Shown here piece by piece: positions 36,765 to 45,534 of a DNA stretch of 64,000 bases (position 1 is the first letter of the stretch; the number at the start of each line of letters is the position of its first letter). The position numbers were made by a program, and so were the translations under genes. Location: the NCBI RefSeq assembly GCF_015712165.1, contig NZ_JADPZX010000001.1:744001-808000 (forward strand), given 5' to 3'. Below the pieces are notes generated by a model that saw nothing but the letters and a program-made list of their open reading frames with translations, did not search any database and was not told where the DNA came from. Origin of the DNA: Streptomyces spinoverrucosus. Its GTDB lineage: Bacteria; Actinomycetota; Actinomycetes; Streptomycetales; Streptomycetaceae.

Positions 36765-36950
36765 TCTCCGGCGCCTGCGAGGTGAGCTGTCGGGTGCGGA
36801 CTGGAGATGTCCGGCCGGCGCCGAAGCGCGGCTTTACCCCAAGCCTGTTCCGGAGACCGGAACAGGCGGTTCTACCTGTGGGTCCCCCGCTCCTGCCGAA
36901 CACGGGTGAGTTTGCGCGGGCACCGGGCGGCGGCAGGATTCGGCGTCCGC
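36765..36950 (-). ncRNA. c-di-AMP riboswitch (ydaO/yuaA class)
   Basis: The minus-strand leader of the M23 gene carries the hallmark blocks of this class in order: GCCGAATCCTGCC, then CAAACTCACCCG, then GCGGGGGACCCACAGG, then a hairpin (CCTGTTCCGGTCTCCGGAACAGG), then TTGGGGTAAAGCCG, and finally CCGACAGCTCACCTCGCAGG. The aptamer ends just before GGAGAGGA, the ribosome binding site. In Streptomyces these riboswitches precede cell-wall hydrolase genes and turn expression off on ligand binding. Boundaries are estimates. Confidence 0.93.
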
Positions 36951-37351
36951 CCGGATCGGTGTGGAACGTAAGCGACCAAGACGCAACGGGACAAGCAAGA
37001 GGTTCCACAGGAACGCCGTTTTCGTGATCCGTTCACCTGAATTCCGGTCACACTCCGTGCATTACGGCGTCACCATTCTCCGTAAACGCCCTTGATAAGC
37101 ATGTGAATTACGTGAACATGACGGGCGACGCTCGGTCACGGATATGACGCTGCTCACGTGACCCCGCTCCAGGTTCCTTTATTCCAGAGCGAGTTGGAAC
37201 GAAGGGCTCAATTCGGACAGAAAGCCCAGATGTGCTCCAACTCCGCGTCACCACCTGTGGACAACTCATTGGCCCAGGCATCGGTGTCGTATCGTCAGGG
37301 GACGTGCCCGTCGACGAGCCGCGCCGACGGGGCCGAGGGGAGGGAGCCCCC
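36951..37351. other. Intergenic region with the divergent promoters of the riboswitch gene and the phosphatase gene
   Basis: About 400 bases between the riboswitch and the phosphatase start. The stretch 37020-37210 is markedly AT-richer than the genome (for example ACCTGAATTCCGGTCAC and CTTGATAAGCATGTG) and should contain both promoters. I saw no RNA gene. An open frame from GTG 37303 joins the phosphatase frame and could extend it by 16 residues. Confidence 0.45.
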
Positions 37352-38149
37352 GTGACGCAGCAGGTGCCGTCGACCGAGCCGGAACTGGCCGGAGTGCGCA
37401 ACTTCCGTGATGTGGGCGGACTGCCGACCGTGGACGGGCGCCGGGTGCGGCAGGGGGTGCTGTTCCGCAGCGGCCACCTCGCGCATGCCACCGCGGAGGA
37501 CGCCGCGTTCCTCGCCTCGCTCGGGCTGCACACGATCTTCGACTTCCGCAATGCCGCGGACCAGAAGCTGGAGGGCCCGGACGTCGACCTGCCGGGCGTG
37601 CGCAACGTCAACCTGCCGCTGACGGATCCGGCGGACGGCGCGGAGTTCTGGAAGATGGTCCGGGACGGCGATCTGGAGCAGCTGCGCGGGATTCTGGCCG
37701 ACGGCAAGGCCGCCAACCGGATGATCACCTCGTACCGCGCGATCATCAAGGAGCGCACCGCCGAGCACTCCCAGGTGCTGCACGCGCTCGCCGAGGACAG
37801 CGTCCCCGCGCTGATGCACTGCGCGGCGGGCAAGGACCGCGCCGGGCTGTCGATCGCCGTCACCCTGCTCGCGCTGGGCGTGGAGCGCGAGGCGATCCTC
37901 GCCGACTACCTGGAGTCCAACGCCAAGCACCGCCGCTACAAGGTGCACCGCAGCAGCAGCTCCGCCTCCGCCTACTCCCCGGAGGTCATGGAGCTGCTCA
38001 GCCCGCTCTTCGACGCGCGTGCCGAGTATCTGACGGCGGCGATCGAGACCATCGAGGAGACCTGGGGCGGTGTCGACACCTATCTGGAGCAGGGGCTGGC
38101 CGTCACCCCCGAGACCCGGGAGCGGCTGCGCGACCGCCTGCTCGCCTGA
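37352..38149 (+). CDS. PtpB-like tyrosine/lipid phosphatase
   Basis: A 265-residue member of the tyrosine-protein phosphatase family related to mycobacterial PtpB and Listeria LipA. The signature loop is H156-C157-A-A-G-K-D-R163-A-G, the CX5R site with an internal lysine and aspartate that allows phosphoserine/threonine or phosphoinositide substrates. The N-terminal GVRNFRDVGGL motif is also typical. No signal peptide is visible. GTG 37352 has GGGAGGGAG upstream; GTG 37303 is an upstream alternative. It ends three bases before the small membrane-peptide gene on the other strand. Confidence 0.9.
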   Translation: MTQQVPSTEPELAGVRNFRDVGGLPTVDGRRVRQGVLFRSGHLAHATAEDAAFLASLGLHTIFDFRNAADQKLEGPDVDLPGVRNVNLPLTDPADGAEFWKMVRDGDLEQLRGILADGKAANRMITSYRAIIKERTAEHSQVLHALAEDSVPALMHCAAGKDRAGLSIAVTLLALGVEREAILADYLESNAKHRRYKVHRSSSSASAYSPEVMELLSPLFDARAEYLTAAIETIEETWGGVDTYLEQGLAVTPETRERLRDRLLA

Positions 38150-38152
38150 CCC

Positions 38153-38272
38153 CTACTTGGCCCCTACCTCGAACAGCAGGTAGAGGAATGCGGCGAAGAG
38201 GTGCCCCGCGACGACATAGATCAACAACCGGAGCCAGATGCCCCGGGGAAGCTTCTGCTCGATGTCACTCAT
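38153..38272 (-). CDS. Small single-helix membrane protein (DUF6126-like)
   Basis: A 39-residue protein: a short charged N-terminus (MSDIEQKLPRG) followed by one hydrophobic helix (IWLRLLIYVVAGHLFAAFLY) and a short tail. I recall a Streptomyces small-protein family (DUF6126) with this form, always next to an XRE-cupin regulator. Its ATG overlaps the regulator's stop as ATGA, and GGAGACACACC precedes it. The tight coupling suggests it is made with the regulator, perhaps to tether it to or sense the membrane. No function is known to me. Confidence 0.82.
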   Translation of the reverse strand: MSDIEQKLPRGIWLRLLIYVVAGHLFAAFLYLLFEVGAK

Positions 38273-38892
38273 GGTGTGTCTCCCGTGACGGGGCCGAGGC
38301 ACAGCGCGGCCGTGGGGCTCTGCAGCAGGGTGTGGACGAAGAGAAGGTCGGCCCCGCCCCGGTCCTGGGCGGCGATGCGATGCGGGGTCAGCGAGTCGAA
38401 GTGGGCGCTGTCGCCGGGGCCGAGCCGGTGCTCGGCGTCCCCCAGGCGCAGGCGCAGCCGCCCCTTGAGGACGTACAGCCACTCCTCACCGGGGTGCAAC
38501 CGCACGATGTCGCCCTGGGAGGCGTACGGCACGTGCACCCGCAGGGCCTGCATGCCCCGCCCGGGCGCGCCGGCCTGCCAGTACGTCCAGCCGCCCGCGC
38601 CGGTCGGCTCCATGTCGGCGGCGCGCACGACGGCGTCCCGGTCGGCGACCGTCTCGCCGAGCAGCTCCGAGACGGTCGTACCGTAGATGCGGGCGAGTGC
38701 CAGCAGCATCGGAAGCGAGGGCTGGCGCTGCCCGGTCTCCAGCCGGGAGAGGTGAGCGGGTGACAGCCCGGCGGCACGGGCGGCGGCCTCCAGGGTGAGG
38801 GAGGCCCGGCGGCGCAGGTCACGGAGTTGCGGGGCGACCGCCGGCAGACCGTCGGCCGGCTCGGCCCCGGGCTCGGAGGCGGAGGAGTTCAT
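38269..38892 (-). CDS. XRE-family regulator with cupin domain, beside the hopanoid operon
   Basis: A 207-residue regulator: HTH at about residues 20-80 (LRDLRRRASLTLEAAARAAGLSPAHLSRLETGQRQPSLPML) and a C-terminal cupin (GDIVRLHPGEEWLYVLKGRLRLRLGDAEHRLGPGDSAHFDS). ATG 38892 lies 19 bases from two tandem palindromes that are a probable autoregulatory operator. It lies 86 bases downstream of hpnO, the last hopanoid gene, on the same strand, and is translationally coupled to a 39-residue membrane peptide. Control of the hopanoid operon by this protein is plausible but not shown. Confidence 0.9.
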   Translation of the reverse strand: MNSSASEPGAEPADGLPAVAPQLRDLRRRASLTLEAAARAAGLSPAHLSRLETGQRQPSLPMLLALARIYGTTVSELLGETVADRDAVVRAADMEPTGAGGWTYWQAGAPGRGMQALRVHVPYASQGDIVRLHPGEEWLYVLKGRLRLRLGDAEHRLGPGDSAHFDSLTPHRIAAQDRGGADLLFVHTLLQSPTAALCLGPVTGDTP

Positions 38893-38911
38893 ATCTCCAT
38901 TCAGCCCGAGC

Positions 38912-38948
38912 TTTGCCTGAGCGGCAAATTTCTTGCCTCAGAGGCAAA
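38912..38948. promoter_or_regulatory. Two tandem palindromes upstream of the XRE-cupin gene
   Basis: TTTGCCTGAGCGGCAAA (38912-38928) and TTGCCTCAGAGGCAAA (38933-38948) are two near-identical inverted repeats with centres about 20-21 bp apart, two helical turns, on the same DNA face. They lie 20-56 bases upstream of the regulator's ATG, within the gap to hpnO. Autoregulation is inferred. Confidence 0.75.
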
Positions 38949-38978
38949 CCGCACCGGCCGATCCGGTCAGCGTCAGCG

Positions 38979-40400
38979 TCAGCGGTTGGCCACCGCCTGC
39001 TTCACCAGCGTCTTCCCGAAGTCCCACACCAGCCCGCCCCCGCTGTGCGCGTCGTCCATCACCGCCGTGAAGGCGTCCACGAACCGGTCCACCTCCCGCT
39101 CCCCGATGATCAGCGGCGGAATCAGCTTGATCACCTCCAGGTGGTCGCCGGAGACCTGGGTGAGGATCCGGTGCCGCTGAAGCAGCGGTACGACGACCAT
39201 CTGCGCGAACAGCCCCTTGCGGGCGGCCTGCAGCATGGCCCAGCGGCTGCGCAGCTTCAGCGACTGGGGCCGCCCGAACTCGATGCCGACCATCAACCCC
39301 CGGCCGCGTACGTCCGCGAGCATCTCGTACTTGTCGATCAGCGCGGCCAGCCGGGATCTGAGCAGCTCGCCCGTGGCGCGGGCGTTCGCGACGAGCCGCT
39401 CGTCCGCCATGACGGACAGCACCGCCAGGCCTGCCGCCATGGCCTGGGCGTTCGACCCGAAGCTGGCCGAGTGGACCAGCACCCGGTCCATGGACGAGTA
39501 GACCTTCTTGAAGATCCAGTCCTTGCCGAGCGTGGCCCCCACCGGCACATAACCGCCCGACAGCGCCTTCGCCACGCAGACCAGGTCCGGCTCGACGCCC
39601 TCCTCGTGCTGGTAGGCGTAGAAGTCGCCGGTGCGGCCGAGGCCCGTCTGCACCTCGTCCGCGATGAGCAGCGCCTTGTGCCGGTGCAGCAGCTCCTGTG
39701 CGGCACGCAGATAGCCGGGCGGGGCCGCGTGCACGCCCTTGCCCTGGATCGGCTCGACGATCAGCGCGGCGACGTCGCCCCGCTTCAGCTCCCGGGCGAG
39801 CGCGGCGAGATCGCCGAGCGGTACGGCCGTGTCGGGCAGCAGCGGGGCGAAGCCGTCGCGGAAGGCCGACTCGCCGTTCACGGACAGCGAGCCGGTGGTC
39901 AGGCCGTGGAAGGCGTGCGCGCAGTACAGGACCCTCGGCCTGCCGGTGACGAACCGGGCGAACTTCAGGGCGGTCTCCACGGCCTCCGTACCGCTGTTGC
40001 CGAAGAACACCCGGTCCAGGTGCGGGCTGTGCGCGAGCAGCCGCTCGGCCAGCAGCCCGGGCAGCGGCTGGCAGTCGAACCGGGTGAGGTCTGCGAGCTG
40101 CGCGTCCAGGACGTCGTGCAGCGCCTTGCGGACGACGGGGTGGTGGCGGCCCAGGCCCATCACCCCGAAGCCGGCGAGCATGTCCAGGTAGTCGTTGCCG
40201 TCCGCGTCCCAGAAGTAGGCGCCCTCGGCCCGCTCGTAGACCTTGTCGAAGCCGATCGTGTGCAGCATGCGCGGCAGCTGGTGGTTGAGGTACCGGGCGT
40301 GCAGCTCGTAGCGCTCGGCTCCGCGCTCGGCGAGCAGCGCGCCGAGGTCGAAGCCGCCGCCGGGCGCCGCGGGTTGGGAGGCGGATTCCGCGGTGGTCAT
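38979..40400 (-). CDS. hpnO: Hopanoid aminotransferase HpnO
   Basis: A 473-residue class-III PLP aminotransferase. PLP binding is through [38 protein letters not shown] and the lysine in [14 protein letters not shown]. In hopanoid clusters this enzyme converts ribosylhopane-derived aldehyde to 35-aminobacteriohopanetriol. The start ATG overlaps the dxs stop as ATGA. Its place at the end of the operon, after hpnG, hpnH, ispG and dxs, is the usual Streptomyces arrangement and supports the specific call over a general acetylornithine-type aminotransferase. Confidence 0.93.
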   Translation of the reverse strand: MTTAESASQPAAPGGGFDLGALLAERGAERYELHARYLNHQLPRMLHTIGFDKVYERAEGAYFWDADGNDYLDMLAGFGVMGLGRHHPVVRKALHDVLDAQLADLTRFDCQPLPGLLAERLLAHSPHLDRVFFGNSGTEAVETALKFARFVTGRPRVLYCAHAFHGLTTGSLSVNGESAFRDGFAPLLPDTAVPLGDLAALARELKRGDVAALIVEPIQGKGVHAAPPGYLRAAQELLHRHKALLIADEVQTGLGRTGDFYAYQHEEGVEPDLVCVAKALSGGYVPVGATLGKDWIFKKVYSSMDRVLVHSASFGSNAQAMAAGLAVLSVMADERLVANARATGELLRSRLAALIDKYEMLADVRGRGLMVGIEFGRPQSLKLRSRWAMLQAARKGLFAQMVVVPLLQRHRILTQVSGDHLEVIKLIPPLIIGEREVDRFVDAFTAVMDDAHSGGGLVWDFGKTLVKQAVANR

Positions 40401-42652
40401 GGGTGGCTCTCCTTGGACGGCGATTCCTCGGCGACGGTCTCCTTGGAGGACTGCTCCGGTACGACGGTCTCCTGGGAGGACCGCTCCGGCACGACGGCCT
40501 CCTCGAAGGACCGCTCCGGCACGACCGCCTCCTCGAAGGACCCCTCCGGCACGACCGCCTCCTCGAAGGACCCCTCCGGCACGACGGCCTCCTCGAAGGA
40601 CCCCTCCGGCACGACGGCCTCCTCGAAGGCCCCCTCCGGCACGACGGCCTCCTCGAAGGACCCCTCCGGCACGACGGCCTCCTCGAAGGACCCCTCCGGC
40701 ACGACGGCCTCCTCGAAGGACCGCTGCGCTACGACGGTCTCCTTGGACGGCCTTTCCGGCACGACGGTCTCCCGGAACTGCTCCTCCCTCACCGCCAGAC
40801 TCGCGCCGATCCGCCCGGCGATCTCGACCGGCGTGAGACCGATGTCGGCCAGTACCTCGGCCCGCTTGGCATGCGCCAGGAACTGCTCCGGGATGCCGAA
40901 CCGCCGTACCGGCACATCCACGTCGGCATCACCGAGCGCCAGCGCCACAGCCGCGCCGACCCCCGACGCCCGGCTGTTGTCCTCGACCACGGCCACCAGC
41001 CGATGCCCGGCGGCGAGGCCGGGAAGCGCGGGATCGACGGGCTTGACCCACCGCGGGTCCACCACCGTGCACCCGATCCCCCGCGCTTCAAGCAGCTCGG
41101 CTGCCTGTAGACACACCGGCGCCATGACCCCGACCGCGACGAGCAGCACCTCCGGTGCGTCGGCCCGTCGCAGTACGTCGATGCCGCCCACCCGGTCGAT
41201 CGCGGGGACGTTCGGCCCCACCGACTCCTTCGGGAACCGCACCAGCGTGGGCGCGTCGTCGACGGCGACCGCCTCGCGCAGCTGCGCCCGCAACTGGTCG
41301 GCGTCACGCGGCGCCGCGATCCGCAGCCCCGGTACGACCTGGAGGATCGACATGTCCCACATGCCGTTGTGCGAGGGCCCGTCGACACCCGTCACGCCGG
41401 CCCGGTCCAGGACGAAGGTCACCCCGCTGCGGTGCAGCGCCACGTCCATCAGGAGCTGGTCGAAGGCGCGGTTGAGGAAGGTGGCGTAGACGGCGACGAC
41501 CGGGTGGAGCCCGCCGGTGGCGAGCCCGGCCGCGGAGACGGCCGCGTGCTGCTCGGCGATGCCGACGTCCCAGACCCGGTCCGGGAACCGCTCGGCGAAC
41601 TTGGCGAGCCCGACCGGGTGCAGCATGGCCGCCGTGATCGCCACGACGTCCTCCCGCTCCTCGCCGATCTTGACGATCTCGTCGCCGAACACCGAGGTCC
41701 AGGACGGACCGTTGGAGGGCGCCAGCGGCTCGCAGGTCAGCGGGTCCATCACACCGACGGTGTGGAAGTGGTCCTCCTCGTGCGCGAGGGCGGGTTCGTA
41801 GCCGCGGCCCTTCTCGGTGAGGCAGTGCACGAGCACCGGCCCGTGGAAGCGTTTCGCGCGCCGCAGCGCCGACTCGACGGCCTTGACGTCGTGCCCGTCG
41901 ATCGGCCCGACGTACTTCAGGCCGAGGTCCTCGAACATCCCCTGCGGCGCGAACGCGTCCTTGAAGCCCTTCTTGGCGCCGTGCAGAGCCTCGTAGAGGG
42001 TGTGCCCGACGACCGGCGTGCTCAGCAGGACGTCCTTGCCCCAGGCCAGCACCTTCTCGTAGGAGTCGGTGGTGCGCAGCGCCGCGAGATGGTTGGCGAG
42101 GCCGCCGATGGTCGGGGCGTAGGAGCGCTCGTTGTCGTTGACGACGATGATCAGCGGCCGGTTCTTGGCCGCCGCGATGTTGTTCAGCGCCTCCCAGGCC
42201 ATGCCGCCGGTCAGCGCGCCGTCGCCGATCACCGCGACGACATGGCCCTTCTCCCCCTGTACCTGGCGGGCCTTGGCGAGTCCGTCGGCCCAACCGAGGG
42301 CGGTGGAGGCGTGGCTGTTCTCGATGACGTCGTGCTCGGACTCCTCGCGCGAGGGATAGCCGGACAGGCCGCCCTTGCCGCGCAGCTTGGAGAAGTCCTG
42401 ACGCCCTGTCAGCAGTTTGTGTACGTAGCTCTGGTGGCCGGTGTCCCACAGGATGCTGTCGACCGGCGACTCGAAGACCCGGTGGAGCGCGATGGACAGT
42501 TCCACCACACCCAGATTGGGCCCGAGGTGGCCGCCGGTCCTGGCGACCGCCTGCACCAGGAACTCCCTGATCTCTTCGGACAGTTCGCCAAGTTGCGCCT
42601 CGGTCAGCGCCTTCAGGTCGCGCGGTCCCCGGATGGTCTCCAGAATCGACAC
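40397..42652 (-). CDS. dxs: 1-deoxy-D-xylulose-5-phosphate synthase with a repeat tail
   Basis: A 751-residue Dxs. Residues 1-622 are a complete enzyme: TPP motif [15 protein letters not shown], catalytic [18 protein letters not shown] and the C-terminal domain ending [15 protein letters not shown]. It condenses pyruvate and glyceraldehyde-3-phosphate, the first MEP-pathway step. Residues 623-751 are an extra tail of about 13 decapeptide repeats (consensus [10 protein letters not shown]) that ordinary Dxs proteins (about 620-650 residues) lack. The tail is acidic and hydrophobic in alternation. GTG 42652 is used, with GAGAGGGGG upstream. It is coupled to hpnO by ATGA and gives the operon its own precursor supply. 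Confidence 0.93.
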   Translation of the reverse strand: MSILETIRGPRDLKALTEAQLGELSEEIREFLVQAVARTGGHLGPNLGVVELSIALHRVFESPVDSILWDTGHQSYVHKLLTGRQDFSKLRGKGGLSGYPSREESEHDVIENSHASTALGWADGLAKARQVQGEKGHVVAVIGDGALTGGMAWEALNNIAAAKNRPLIIVVNDNERSYAPTIGGLANHLAALRTTDSYEKVLAWGKDVLLSTPVVGHTLYEALHGAKKGFKDAFAPQGMFEDLGLKYVGPIDGHDVKAVESALRRAKRFHGPVLVHCLTEKGRGYEPALAHEEDHFHTVGVMDPLTCEPLAPSNGPSWTSVFGDEIVKIGEEREDVVAITAAMLHPVGLAKFAERFPDRVWDVGIAEQHAAVSAAGLATGGLHPVVAVYATFLNRAFDQLLMDVALHRSGVTFVLDRAGVTGVDGPSHNGMWDMSILQVVPGLRIAAPRDADQLRAQLREAVAVDDAPTLVRFPKESVGPNVPAIDRVGGIDVLRRADAPEVLLVAVGVMAPVCLQAAELLEARGIGCTVVDPRWVKPVDPALPGLAAGHRLVAVVEDNSRASGVGAAVALALGDADVDVPVRRFGIPEQFLAHAKRAEVLADIGLTPVEIAGRIGASLAVREEQFRETVVPERPSKETVVAQRSFEEAVVPEGSFEEAVVPEGSFEEAVVPEGAFEEAVVPEGSFEEAVVPEGSFEEAVVPEGSFEEAVVPERSFEEAVVPERSSQETVVPEQSSKETVAEESPSKESHP
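40400..40786. repeat. 30-bp tandem repeat array encoding the Dxs tail
   Basis: About 13 units of 30 bp. The central units are nearly identical at DNA level (CTCCTCGAAGGACCCCTCCG and so on), while the outer units diverge (KETV/QETV variants), a pattern of internal expansion. All units keep the frame. The copy number could be strain-variable and could be miscounted by short-read assembly. Confidence 0.95.
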
Positions 42653-42684
42653 GCTCGGGCCCCCTCTCGGTTTCGTGCCTGGCG

Positions 42685-43860
42685 TCAGCTCACGGTCACT
42701 GCCGGTTTCCCCGTGACGTCGGGGGAGCCCGTCGCTGCCCCGTCCCGCTCCATCTGCTCGGCGATCTTCATCGCCTCTTCGATCAGCGTCTCCACGATCT
42801 TCGACTCGGGAACGGTCTTGATGACCCTGCCCTTGACGAAGATCTGCCCCTTGCCGTTGCCGGAGGCGACCCCCAGGTCCGCCTCCCGCGCCTCGCCGGG
42901 GCCGTTCACCACACACCCCATGACGGCGACACGCAGCGGCACCTCCATGCCGTCCAGCCCGGCGGTGACCTCGTCGGCCAGCTTGTAGACGTCCACCTGG
43001 GCGCGCCCGCAGGACGGGCACGACACGATCTCCAGTCGCCGCTGCCTGAGGTTCAGCGACTCCAGGATCTGGATGCCGACCTTGACCTCCTCGGCGGGCG
43101 GAGCGCTCAACGACACCCTGATGGTGTCGCCGATCCCCTGCGAGAGCAGTGCTCCGAAAGCGACCGCCGACTTGATCGTGCCCTGGAAGGCGGGACCGGC
43201 CTCGGTCACCCCCAGATGCAGCGGGTAGTCGCACTGCGCGGCCAGCTGCCGGTACGCCTCGATCATCACGACCGGGTCGTTGTGCTTGACGGAGATCTTG
43301 ATGTCCCGGAAGTCGTGCTCCTCGAAGAGCGAGGCCTCCCACAGCGCCGACTCCACGAGCGCCTCGGGCGTGGCCTTGCCGTACTTCTGGAGCAGCCGCC
43401 GGTCCAGGGAGCCGGCGTTCACGCCGATCCGGATCGGCGTGCCGTGGTCCCGGGCCGCCCGGGCGATCTCCTTGACCTTGTCGTCGAACTGCTTGATGTT
43501 GCCGGGATTCACCCGTACGGCCGCACAGCCGGCCTCGATCGCGGCGAACACGTACTTCGGCTGGAAGTGGATGTCCGCGATCACCGGGATCTGCGACTTA
43601 CGGGCGATGGTGGCGAGCGCGTCCGCGTCGTCCTGCGTCGGGCAGGCCACCCGGACGATCTGGCAGCCGGAGGCCGTGAGCTCGGCGATCTGCTGGAGGG
43701 TGGCGCCGATGTCCGACGTTCGGGTCGTCGTCATCGACTGCACCGACACCGGCGCCCCGCCCCCGACCGCCACCGGCCCGACCTGGATCTGCCGCGACAG
43801 GCGCCGCTCGGCGATCGGTCGCGCCGGTACCTCGGGGACGCCCAGGGGGATGGCGGTCAT
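42685..43860 (-). CDS. ispG: 4-hydroxy-3-methylbut-2-enyl diphosphate synthase IspG (GcpE)
   Basis: A 391-residue IspG: TIM barrel ([32 protein letters not shown] analogue, RVNPGNIK) plus a C-terminal 4Fe-4S domain with ligand cysteines in [10 protein letters not shown] and [11 protein letters not shown]. It makes HMBDP in the MEP pathway. Streptomyces genomes normally have a second ispG elsewhere, so this is likely the pathway-specific copy of the hopanoid operon. ATG 43860 starts four bases after the hpnH stop; it ends 32 bases before dxs begins. Confidence 0.95.
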   Translation of the reverse strand: MTAIPLGVPEVPARPIAERRLSRQIQVGPVAVGGGAPVSVQSMTTTRTSDIGATLQQIAELTASGCQIVRVACPTQDDADALATIARKSQIPVIADIHFQPKYVFAAIEAGCAAVRVNPGNIKQFDDKVKEIARAARDHGTPIRIGVNAGSLDRRLLQKYGKATPEALVESALWEASLFEEHDFRDIKISVKHNDPVVMIEAYRQLAAQCDYPLHLGVTEAGPAFQGTIKSAVAFGALLSQGIGDTIRVSLSAPPAEEVKVGIQILESLNLRQRRLEIVSCPSCGRAQVDVYKLADEVTAGLDGMEVPLRVAVMGCVVNGPGEAREADLGVASGNGKGQIFVKGRVIKTVPESKIVETLIEEAMKIAEQMERDGAATGSPDVTGKPAVTVS

Positions 43861-43864
43861 GACG

Positions 43865-44887
43865 TCACTCCCGGTTTCCGGAGACCGTCTCGCGCATGGC
43901 GCGCAGCGACTCCTTCAGCGAGCCCATGGTGGCGAGGACGGCGGTGGGCTCGTAGCCGCAGTGCGCCATGCAGTTGGCGCAGCGCGGGTCCTTGCCGCGG
44001 CCGTACTTGTCCCAGTCGGTGTCCTCGATCAGTTCGCGGTACGTCGACACGTACCCGTCGCTCATCAGATAGCAGGGGCGCTGCCAGCCGAAGAGCGAGT
44101 AGTTGGGGATCGCCCACGCGGTGCACGGGAAGTCGACCTTGCCCTCCAGGAAGTCCAGGAAGAGCGGGGAGTGGTTGAGCCGCCAGCGGCGCCGGTTGCC
44201 GCCCGCGAAGGCCTTCTTGAACAGTTCGCGGGTCTGCTCCACACCCAGGAAGTGCTCCTGGTCGGGCGCCTTCTCGTAGGCGTAGGCGGGCGAGATCATC
44301 ATCTCGTCGACCTTGAGGTCGTCGTTGAGGTAGTTCAGCACCTCGATGACGGTCTGCGGGGTGTCGGTGTTGAAGAAGGTGGAGTTGGTGGTGACCCGGA
44401 AGCCGCGGCGCTTGGCCTCCTTGATGGCCTCCACCGCCTCGTCGAACACGCCCTCCTTCGCGACCGACTCGTCGTGCCGCTCACGCAGGCCGTCGATGTG
44501 CACGGCGAAGGCGAAGTAGGGCGAGGGCTTGAACTTGTCCATCTTCTTGCGCAGCAGCATGGCGTTGGTGCACAGGAAGACGTACTTCCGTTTGGCCACC
44601 AACTGCCGCACGATCTCGTCGATCTGAGGGTGCATCAGGGGCTCGCCGCCCGCGATCGACACCATCGGCGCACCGGACTCCAGTACCGCTCCCACGGCCT
44701 GCGCGACCGGCATGCGCTGCTTCAGCACCCCGGCGGGGTGCTGGATCTTGCCGCAGCCCTCGCACTTGAGGTTGCAGGCGAACAGGGGCTCCAGCTCGAC
44801 GATGAGCGGGAACTTGTCGCGCCTGCGGAGCTTCTGTTCAGCCAAATATGTAGCGACCTTGATGGACTGGCGCAGCGGCATGGCCAT
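43865..44887 (-). CDS. hpnH: Radical-SAM hopanoid enzyme HpnH
   Basis: A 340-residue radical SAM protein. The cluster motif is C38-x3-C42-x2-C45 (ACNLKCEGC) with a [12 protein letters not shown]-binding loop, and a C-terminal cysteine-rich region ([12 protein letters not shown]). HpnH adds an adenosyl group to hopene to give adenosylhopane, the first side-chain step. ATG 44887 follows AGGAGGTGA, a near-perfect Shine-Dalgarno, five bases away; GTG 44896 and ATG 44881 are also in frame. It begins five bases after the hpnG stop. Confidence 0.95.
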   Translation of the reverse strand: MAMPLRQSIKVATYLAEQKLRRRDKFPLIVELEPLFACNLKCEGCGKIQHPAGVLKQRMPVAQAVGAVLESGAPMVSIAGGEPLMHPQIDEIVRQLVAKRKYVFLCTNAMLLRKKMDKFKPSPYFAFAVHIDGLRERHDESVAKEGVFDEAVEAIKEAKRRGFRVTTNSTFFNTDTPQTVIEVLNYLNDDLKVDEMMISPAYAYEKAPDQEHFLGVEQTRELFKKAFAGGNRRRWRLNHSPLFLDFLEGKVDFPCTAWAIPNYSLFGWQRPCYLMSDGYVSTYRELIEDTDWDKYGRGKDPRCANCMAHCGYEPTAVLATMGSLKESLRAMRETVSGNRE

Positions 44888-44892
44888 CGGGC

Positions 44893-45534
44893 TCACCTCC
44901 TGGGGAGCAGCACATTACGGTGCCATTCAAAGAATGCGGGAAGAATGGAACGAAGGACGCGGAAAGCCGATATTCCACCGCGCACCGTGCCGATACGGAC
45001 GAGTTCATGTTCTGGAGCGTCCACGACCACCCGGACGGCCGCAACCGGACGTGCTCCCGCACGCCCGGCGCCGAGAAGCGTTGCGGCCGACTCCATGTCG
45101 ACCGCGATTGCGCCGGTGGCCAGCAGGCCGGACCGCTCCTGACCGCGTACGACGTGGTCGGATCCGGTGAGCGGGCCGGTGTGGACGGTACGGCCGGGCA
45201 CCGTACGCCCGAGTTCCTTGACGAGCAGGTCGGTGCCCACGCAGGGCGTGGAGCCACGCGGGTCCCGGGTCTCCTCGGCGACGACCAGGTCACCGGGGTG
45301 CATGCCGGGTGCCAGCCCCGCGCAGAAGCCGGTGGCCAGCACGGCGGCCCCGGCGAGTGCGGGGTCGGCCAGCGCCCGCACGACGGACCGCTCGGCCGCC
45401 CCGGGACCCATGCCCGTACGCAGCACGGTCACCGGCCCAGCCGCACCACCACGCTCCCCCAGCCGCAGCGCCAGCCGCTCGATACCGAGCGCACAGGCGA
45501 TCAGCAGCGGCGGCGGAGCGGAGGAGGGGCTCAT
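44893..45534 (-). CDS. hpnG: Hopanoid nucleoside phosphorylase HpnG
   Basis: A 213-residue member of the purine-nucleoside-phosphorylase superfamily: VLRTGMGPGAAERSV, LATGFCAGLAPGMHPGDLVVAEE and AIAVDMESAATLLGA. HpnG removes adenine from adenosylhopane to give (phospho)ribosylhopane, following HpnH. Its ATG overlaps the shc stop as ATGA. The protein starts directly with a polar N-terminus, with no membrane segment. Confidence 0.92.
   Translation of the reverse strand: MSPSSAPPPLLIACALGIERLALRLGERGGAAGPVTVLRTGMGPGAAERSVVRALADPALAGAAVLATGFCAGLAPGMHPGDLVVAEETRDPRGSTPCVGTDLLVKELGRTVPGRTVHTGPLTGSDHVVRGQERSGLLATGAIAVDMESAATLLGAGRAGARPVAAVRVVVDAPEHELVRIGTVRGGISAFRVLRSILPAFFEWHRNVLLPRR

Noticed and set aside
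40400..40786. CRISPR-like array
   Set aside because: The 30-bp units are directly contiguous without spacers and keep the dxs reading frame, so this is a coding repeat.
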